Source of the DNA: Batrachochytrium dendrobatidis JAM81
Taxonomy: Eukaryota > Chytridiomycota > Chytridiomycetes > Rhizophydiales
Assembly: GCF_000203795.2 (NCBI RefSeq)
Contig: NW_006281101.1
Location: 266,411-330,410, forward strand
Direction of reading: 5' to 3'
Length of the DNA stretch: 64,000 bases
Shown: one piece after another, positions 57,120-64,000 of the stretch
Numbering within the stretch: position 1 is the stretch's first letter
Layout: every line of letters begins with the position of its first letter
Notes under the pieces: model-generated
The model's database searches: none
Told to the model about the DNA's origin: nothing
Seen by the model: only the letters and a program-made list of their open reading frames with translations
Position numbers and translations under genes: made by a program

Positions 57120-60100
57120 TTGGGTGTTAAACCACAAGATTATCTCATGCAAGCAAACCATACGAGTGTATTTTGGCAGTGCTACAAGTTTGTTGACCAA
57201 CTCATGTATGGCGGTACCAACAGAAACTCGACTGATCGAACATCTATGTATACACATTGTTGTCAGTTGCATCGAGTGTTTGTCCAAATAGGTCGATTCA
57301 AATGGGTTGCATATAACTGACTAATCCAGCATTCATACATTGTCAAACAACCATAATGCACAATACCACCAAGTGTGCAATCACACTCGCACTGATCAGT
57401 CGTTGCACAGTATGCATCAGTCAATGTCAAACATATGTGTGTATGCAACTAAATTGCAGTCCATGACACATCCACACGATCCAACATGACAAATCATGTA
57501 TTGTGAGTCCAAAGTTGATCAAAAACCTGATCATGGTAAACACAGCATGTTGTTGCATATCAGACTCGATATATCGAGTGACAGTTGCACACTGGCTGAT
57601 GGTGCACAGCGTATCAGTCACAATACATGCACGGTATTGCATTGCAGTCATTGGATGATAACTGGTTGCAATGTGATACCGATCGACATACATCAGCATG
57701 GTGTGATGTGACCATAATCATGGTGGAATGCGTTGGAGTTGACAATCGATACACCATGCACATGACTGGAACATATATATTCGAGTATGGTTTGGTTGAT
57801 TTCAGGTTGATCATGCAATCACATCGGTGCAACGAGTGAGTGAGCTGATGGTGATCTGAACCCATTTCAACAACAAGGAGTTGACAGTCATGGATTTGCA
57901 TGCATTCAATATGTGTAGCACACCGTTGTTGATTGTTGACTGTGTATGCAGGTCAAGTTACCACCAACCAACAACCACATCCAGTGCATACATGACCATT
58001 CCTAGAATGACTGCCAAGAATATTCGCATCCAAAAGTTGATTGTGAGTTGGTGGTTTGCAAGAATTGAACACAACCAACATGCTATTGGATACAGCAACC
58101 TGATTATAGTCCAGTCGCATGGTGTGATACAGTGGTTGTGGAATACAACATCCAGATATTTGTAGTGTTGAACACGACGAATCTGTTGTTCGTGTAGCAT
58201 CATATCAATTGGTAATTCGGAATCAAAGTGCTGTAACCATGGAAACTGAGTATGTTGCATTTGACTACACCAAAACTTGTTCGACATTGTTCCATCTATC
58301 GTGCAAGTACACCAGATACAAACTGGAGCAACTGATCAGAGTCAACAAATATCACGATATTGTCAGCATACATGAACCCTCACATTGGTGGTGATTTACA
58401 CGATACTCATGCAATGACAATCGGTTGATATCATCGTGTATGTTGTTGATGAACACGTTGAACAACAATCCGACAGTGGACATCACCATCGGACTCCATG
58501 CTCAAATGGAAATGGGTTAGAAACCAATGATCCAGTCTGAGCACAAGCTGATGAGCATGTGTGCAGCGATGTTAGCAAGACCAGTGTGCGTGGTATCAAT
58601 CACATATGTTGCAGTTATCATATCAAGGCACCAACCGTGACAGTGTCGAATGCATTTTGAATGTCAATCAACACAACAATAATATTGGGCTACACGCACT
58701 GCTGTTGTTGAACAATATCAACTAGTGAACCAACTTACACAACACACTTGTTTGGTTTGAAATCGACCATGCTTGGTGGTGACGAGTTTGTTGAGCACCA
58801 CGATCCATCAATGTGTGTTTGCAAGACCTTGCATACCAGTTTATGACACACATCAATCAGTGTAATACCGTGTTTGTCATTTGTATCAATGTGATCACCG
58901 TTATTCTTGTCGATATATGCAGTCAGTACAATCGGTACAGTGTATGCAGACTGCCATCAGGTCGCATAATGGCCGTCAACATATTGACTGAACTGTGTGT
59001 AGCAGAACGAGCAAATGGATTGGGTGGTTCATCAGGTGTATCATTTGGTGTATATAATGCGACTCGACAGAATGTGACCAATATCCTGTTGTTTTCCGGG
59101 TGTCTGGTGTGGACCAGCTGCTGTATCATATCAGCTAGTCGATTTCAAGATATATCCGAGTCGAGATCAGTTGCATCGTCACGAATTGGAACAGTTTGTA
59201 TGGTGGAAGTGAATCACGTATATGCAAGTACTGACATTACTGCAAGTCAAGTAAATGTCCACTATCATCCATAGCAAGACACAAGTAGTGATTACTCGGT
59301 ATGTCAAAAATAATATCACTGCTGTACTGAATGATACGATTGGCATCACATCGTATAGTGGAATGGAATGAAATGAAATGGAGTGATGGCTGTTGTGTGT
59401 GTTGCACCACCAGACATGACTCGAGCTGCTGCAAATGTCATATCAAAACGATCATCAATACTGTCTGGTCAAGTGTGTCAGCAAACTTGATCCAGATCAT
59501 ATGTTCATTGGCGCATTCAAGTCGCTGGATTGTTGCATTGTGTTTGTCCCAGAATGCACCTAGTTGACTGCGACAGAGTTCATTGTGATTGTCACGGATA
59601 CTTGCTGTAATGTACATCAATATTCCAGTGTTACCATGTCAAGTTGTCCGTTTGGTTGAGCGATACAGTCGACGTTTATGTTCTCGAGCAGTATGTGAAT
59701 GTGCGTGCAGTTGACAGTCATTCACTGTTGCATTGGCAGCATCCAATAACTGAATGCATAGCTCGTGTGTGTCCGTGTATGATCCATCAAACGCTGCATA
59801 TATTCCACCAATCGTGAACATTGCAATCCGATCATAGGCATATATGCAGAGTTGTGATATGTTAGTTGAATGAGTGGAATGGACTGAATGAGTTGGTGCA
59901 TGTGTATTAGTGCGGATGCAAGTGTAAATGACACATCGTCAACAACCGCAATGTTCATGTCTACACAAGCAGATTCTACAAGTGTTTGTTCAGTCTCGTC
60001 ACACACAAAGTGATCGATAGAGTGTCAATGACATGCAGTCCTGCTCACTCGAGTGATGTTACTGTCTGCATAGTGCCAACATACTGCATGACAGTCAAAC

Positions 60101-61140
60101 GCAGTATTCATGCGTGTATGATGCGTTGTAATGACACATATTCAGTGTTCCAATCTGCAAACAGTAGCACTGATGAGTGATCGTCAAACGGAATAACTGC
60201 TGACAGAACATGTTGAATGGCAGACAAGACATTTCGCGTTTGATGGTCGCATGCAGCCGAGTGTCCAATGTACACAGCCAACAGTCCAAACACATTCAGG
60301 TGTAAAGTTTGGAATGTTTGCGACAATTATGGTGTCATAAACAGTCATTTTGCAAATCCAAACCATTTGTCAATACCGAATGGTGTCTCGATGTTCGGGA
60401 ACAGTTGCCGAGTGTTGCAATACATTGAAACCACACACTGTGTGCTTGAAACTGTCCGTTGTAATGCAAGTCTCGGATAATCCACATAGTCGGTTTGGCT
60501 GAATATATATCAAAGTAGTGAGTGTTTGCTGGCAATGTTTGACACATTGACTGACAATATTTGACAACAATTAGGAAGTGGTGGAACACACAATGAGGAT
60601 GTCGTTGGATGCCTGCGTTGACAGTTTTTGTGTATGTGTCAGTTGTTGTACGGATGATTGGTGACAGAGTTGATGGATAGTGTGTGCGGAACATGACTCT
60701 GGCACAGTAATGCGGACTCGTGCACCGAGTTGAGTTGTCCAGCAATCGATTTTGGAAATGTGTTTGATGTGATGGTTTGAGATGGATGCCAAATGACCAA
60801 GAATGTTACCAATTGTCATGACAGTTGATTGTTGATTCAAAACGTTGTTTGTTTGGTATTAATGGTTAGAGTGTCACTCATTGACCTGTCAGATCAGCAA
60901 GTGTTATTTCGGTGAGTTTCGTGTTTATTGTAGTCACATCAACATCAGCAGATTGCACTACGGATTTGCTTGACAGAGTTGCAGATCCAGTTGGATTGAT
61001 AGGCGAACAACTGTGCAAACAACTGTGCGAGTTGCAGGATGTTTGAGATCCAACAAAACACTGCTTGCACACAAGTTCATGAATGCAGATTGTCAGACTT
61101 GACCATCAACTCGCAGTATAAATTGCATGTACAACAGTTT
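57120..61140 (-). mobile_element. Degenerate LINE-like (non-LTR) retroelement
   Basis: On the minus strand, fragments in all three frames match a non-LTR element in the usual order. An endonuclease-like piece reads SSVLLFADWNTE (60173-60140). Reverse transcriptase pieces follow: VLIDIQNAFDTV (about 58682-58634), YADNIVIFVDSDQ (about 58372-58331; canonical YADD), and RRVQHYKYLDVVF (about 58179-58141). Stops and frameshifts are frequent, so it is dead. The sequence is strikingly rich in TG and CA, as expected after decay of methylated CpG. The ends are not defined; the right limit is close to the truncated J-protein gene. Confidence 0.7.
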
Positions 61141-61184
61141 ACACGCTTACCCATCAACAATAAACCCACATAATCAGCAAACTG

Positions 61185-62230
61185 TCAACGAGCAGCCAGC
61201 TCAGTGGTCGGGTTGATGTTTTTTGTTGGAATTTCTGGATCAAACTTGACCTGATTTGTACCGAGTTGTGTCATGACTACAAGATTATGCGACAGTTTCT
61301 GAATACGTTCTTTACGAATCAAACGACGTTGTTTGTACATCAATGCCGAGTCTTGTTTGGCTTGAGTGGTAGCATCTGTAGATGGTACTTCTGTTCCCGA
61401 GTTGATTGTAGAAGAGTTGGAGTCAGTGGTCAAGTCATTAGATTTGGATGGATCTTTTGCAGCCATGACGTCTTTAAAATCCCGAGCAATGGATATTTCA
61501 CCAATGATATCAACAAACATATCACCACCAAACTGTTGTCTGAAGAATTGTTCTGGATCGACAAACACAGATCCTTCAGAACCCACTGCAGCAGCCTTTC
61601 CATGAATATTATAAAATGAACGACGCTGTGGATCCGACAAGACTAAAATTTAAACATTAGTATAGTTTTTCTGGATACACAAGAACCATCAAGTCTGTAC
61701 CTTGATAAGCTTCAGATATTTGTTTAAACATTTCTTCAGCCAATGGATTGTCCAAGTTTTTATCAGGATGACACTTTATAGCCTTGAGATAATACGCCTT
61801 TTTGATGACAGCACTAGACGCCGTAGCAGGAATCTCCAACAAATCATAATATTCCATATCGATTGGATGGTCATCTAAATCAATCATGAAATTAGAAGAC
61901 AAGAATCATCCTTTTTCAAAGGTTTTACAATTACCTGAACCGGTTTTTCCAAGAGTAGTTTTTGGTCTGCGACTGGAAGCATTGTTGGTAGATTGGTCCG
62001 AGGCATTTGTAGTTTTTTTAGCAGAAACAGATAGAGTCTGTTGAACAGCAGAAGTTGGAATAGAACAAGTCTCTACAAGAAAATCAAACCACTCTATAAA
62101 CAGAAAAGGCATAAGCTGGAGTAACAGGAAGATAGAATTCAATGACTACAGAACAGTTTGGACACTTTGCAGTGACAGAAGGTTTTGGTCTCCTCGATTC
62201 AATAACAGGAATATGAGTTGAATCGCTCAT
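61185..62230 (-). CDS. J-domain (DnaJ/Hsp40) protein, apparently C-terminally truncated
   Basis: The start is placed at 62230, where MSDSTHIPVIE leads to a CPNC motif. The next exon carries a Ser/Thr-rich linker (about 62.07-61.94 kb). The J-domain exon (about 61.88-61.70 kb) has MEYYDLLEIPATASS, KKAYYLKAIKCHPDKN with the essential HPD, and QISEAYQ, spliced to VLSDPQRRSFYN. The last exon (GGDMFVDIIGEISIARDF) begins a DnaJ-X-type region as in Caj1/Djp1-like proteins, but stops at 61185 after RKERIQKLSHNL and about 35 further residues. Relatives normally continue. The first exon junction is unsolved. J-proteins stimulate Hsp70 ATPase; the Caj1/Djp1 group helps peroxisomal or plasma-membrane proteins. 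Confidence 0.75.
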
Positions 62231-62767
62231 GTTATCAACAACCAAATCTCAGCAAATGCAAAATGGAACACTTGTGTTGGGTTGCGATTTCCTTGATATT
62301 GTTGGAATTGCAGGCTTACAAACTCATTTTTATTAGAATGTCAGCAAGAGTTGTTGCACAATACAAAACTGCATCTCGCGATATTATTGTTGAACGGTTT
62401 AAACCAGATTCAATAGTAAATGTGTCGTTTTGTTGATTCAAAAATGTATATTTCGTAAATGAAACTCATCTTCAATTGTCTGATTTACAAGTTGGTTTTG
62501 GAATACTTGAAATAGTACCGCAGTATGTATTGAACAGTGGAAAATGTAAAAAACAATAGTAGTATAGATAGGGCACTGAATGATACTACTTTTCTTGGTA
62601 GATGCTCTCTGCTAAAAGTTGTTCAAAGTGTCTGGAGTTGATCTCGCCTGTGACAGGTGATTTATGCTAAAATGCCATGGACAATCAATGCCAAATATAA
62701 TGGTCAAGACTCGGTGCTTTATTCATACAAATAATTGTCTAATTCATTCCAACCCAAATGTACTATC
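62231..62767. other. Intergenic region between the J-protein and REase-kinase genes
   Basis: About 0.5 kb with no recognisable gene; a 72-codon frame at 62218-62436 overlaps the J-protein start and has no features. Confidence 0.5.
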
Positions 62768-64000
62768 TCAAGTACTTTCAACCAGACTAAGGAGCAAGTT
62801 TGTTTCTTCCATTCGAGCAACAGGGGAGCAATTTCGTGTAGAGAAGCCAAAGTCAATGATATATGGATTCCCAGATTCATCAATCAAGATATTCTCCTTT
62901 TTGATATCGTTATGTAGAATACCGGCCTCGTGAATGCTTTCGAGTGTTTCCAACAACTTCTGCTTTTGCTGTTCAGTGAATCCATTGGCCACCGTACCAC
63001 AGATAGAAACACCTACACAGTACAGAACGTCCTCCACAAACCCATGACAAACGAATCTAGGTATGCCATTCCCTTGTAGCCCCGATAGCTGTTCATACAC
63101 AGAAACCTCATTCAGCAATTCTGGAAGCATTTCTCCGTGCTTGGCAATATCAGCAACCTTGAGAGCAATACGGCTAGATCCATAGTAATCCAAATACACT
63201 TTGCTTCTTCCTTCACCAAGAACTGTATCAAATTTGAAATCATCAACATCAAAGTCTTGGGGTTGCTCGTTGATTTGAATTCCAGACGACAAAGAACTGC
63301 ATCCTCTGGAGAGACTAGCACGCGGAGATACTCTACTACTACTTGGTCGAGAGATTTGGGTAGCAGAACTAGCTCTAGACGGACGCTTTGATGCGGGGGG
63401 AGAATCCATATGATTGTGATTGACGATGCTGTTGAAATACGATAAGCATTGTTGAACAGTGGGAGTTTGAGCAGTAAAGGAGATTCCCTCGGAAACATAC
63501 AAAGTTTCATGACCTTGAGGTTCTTCACAAACGGCACATTCTTGATTTCGATGAACAAACCAGGTGTTTTCGTATGACGACAGAATCCCATATTGCCTGT
63601 GGTTCAATCGCATATAGTGGTAGAGTTGGTCAAGAGCAGACGCACGTGTCCTTTCTGTGTCGTATGAGTTGACGATATCACTGATAGGCAAGGTCCAATT
63701 GCCCTTTTCTTCAACAATGGCAACAATCTCTCCATCTCTAGTCATTAAATGATCTGGTTCCCCTACGCAGCTTGTGATTTGACGTCGTGCCTTGAATTCA
63801 GAAGGAGGAATGAAACACTTGGCAGAGATATTGAGCAAATTGAGCTTGATGAAGGGTTGAAGACTTTGAACTTCTTCGGTGATGATAATTCCAGGAACAA
63901 ACACAGGTCTTTGTACTCTTTGAGAATGCTGATGATGATTAGCACCAATCCAATCAACAACGCTTTGCTTAAAATCAGACCACAGGAAAACATGTGTCGG
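62768..64000 (-). CDS. REase-like plus protein-kinase fusion protein (Crinkler-type), partial
   Basis: The minus-strand frame is open to the right edge, so the N-terminus is missing; about 410 residues are visible. The first half (WSDFKQSVVDWIGANHH, VGEPDHLM, IVAIVEEKGNW, QLYHYMRLNHRQYGI) has the spacing of a PD-(D/E)XK restriction-endonuclease-like fold, with PD and ExK in place. After a Ser/Arg-rich linker comes a compact kinase domain: FDTVLGEGRSKVYL, IALKVADI, GILHNDIKKENILID and YIIDFGFS. HND replaces HRD and the domain ends soon after DFG. REase-kinase pairs of this type are known from Crinkler-class and related proteins of chytrids and other eukaryotes. No header domain or signal peptide can be judged because the start is outside the window. 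Confidence 0.78.
   Translation of the reverse strand, partial: PTHVFLWSDFKQSVVDWIGANHHQHSQRVQRPVFVPGIIITEEVQSLQPFIKLNLLNISAKCFIPPSEFKARRQITSCVGEPDHLMTRDGEIVAIVEEKGNWTLPISDIVNSYDTERTRASALDQLYHYMRLNHRQYGILSSYENTWFVHRNQECAVCEEPQGHETLYVSEGISFTAQTPTVQQCLSYFNSIVNHNHMDSPPASKRPSRASSATQISRPSSSRVSPRASLSRGCSSLSSGIQINEQPQDFDVDDFKFDTVLGEGRSKVYLDYYGSSRIALKVADIAKHGEMLPELLNEVSVYEQLSGLQGNGIPRFVCHGFVEDVLYCVGVSICGTVANGFTEQQKQKLLETLESIHEAGILHNDIKKENILIDESGNPYIIDFGFSTRNCSPVARMEETNLLLSLVEST

Noticed and set aside
58813..59274. 153-codon plus-strand frame
   Set aside because: It lies antisense inside the LINE relic; codon-like openness here follows from the skewed base words, and the minus strand holds the recognisable element motifs.
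57087..61072. Many short frames on both strands between 57 and 61 kb
   Set aside because: Remnants and shadows of the decayed retroelement, not genes.

Overview
This window is AT-rich, intron-rich eukaryotic DNA from a fungus. Genes are short and closely spaced, with small introns that usually start GTAAGT/GTATGT. Several features point to a zoosporic (chytrid) fungus close to Batrachochytrium: GPI-type GH16 wall enzymes, a lineage-specific secreted coiled-coil protein, a REase-like/kinase fusion of the Crinkler type, and a dispersed Tc1-type TIR family. The genus is an inference from gene content; no rRNA or mitochondrial marker is present to confirm it.

Layout. 1-453: start of a kelch gene running off the left edge (-). 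2203-4713: mucin-like single-pass membrane protein (+). 5314-6282: secreted S1/P1 nuclease (+). 6418-15950: a minus-strand block with an FKBP25-type isomerase, an ER cyclophilin, the splicing factor SNW1/Prp45, threonine deaminase and a PAS-kinase-type protein kinase. 16.0-20.4 kb: gene-poor, with transposon ends. 20453-25155 (+): TRP14-like thioredoxin, an egghead-type GT2 enzyme and ATG5. 25233-28108 (-): a GT92-type glycosyltransferase. 29292: tRNA-Pro(CGG). 29461-44996 (-): peroxisomal multifunctional enzyme FOX2/MFE-2, an RBM5/10-like splicing factor, a FrnE/DsbA-like oxidoreductase, the TORC1 subunit Raptor/KOG1 and a CaaX-ended EF-hand-like protein. 45.1-48.6 kb: two tandem GH16 genes flanked by 179-bp inverted repeats. 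48712-52672 (+): RAD52 and a peroxisomal ANT1-type carrier. 52.7-61.1 kb: repeat-rich, holding one secreted-protein gene, a broken Tc1-like transposase and a broken LINE-like retroelement. 61185-62230: J-domain gene, apparently cut short beside the LINE relic. 62768-64000: the REase-like/kinase gene, open at the right edge.

Most exon structures were rebuilt by hand from splice consensus, reading frame and protein-family match. They give in-frame full-length products for FKBP, cyclophilin, SNW1, ILV1, the kinase, TRP14, ATG5, GT92, FOX2, FrnE, Raptor, the EF-hand protein, both GH16 genes and RAD52. Functionally this is a housekeeping stretch: splicing (SNW1, RBM5-like), protein folding, peroxisomal beta-oxidation (FOX2 plus ATP import by ANT1), TOR and autophagy (Raptor, ATG5) and DNA repair (RAD52). 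Cell-surface, secreted and transposon-derived sequences lie between these genes.

The most interesting points are four GC-AG introns (two in ATG5, two in FOX2), a FOX2 carrying both two dehydrogenase domains and an SCP2 domain, the inverted-repeat-bounded GH16 pair, TIR ends just upstream of several start codons, and the REase-like/kinase protein.
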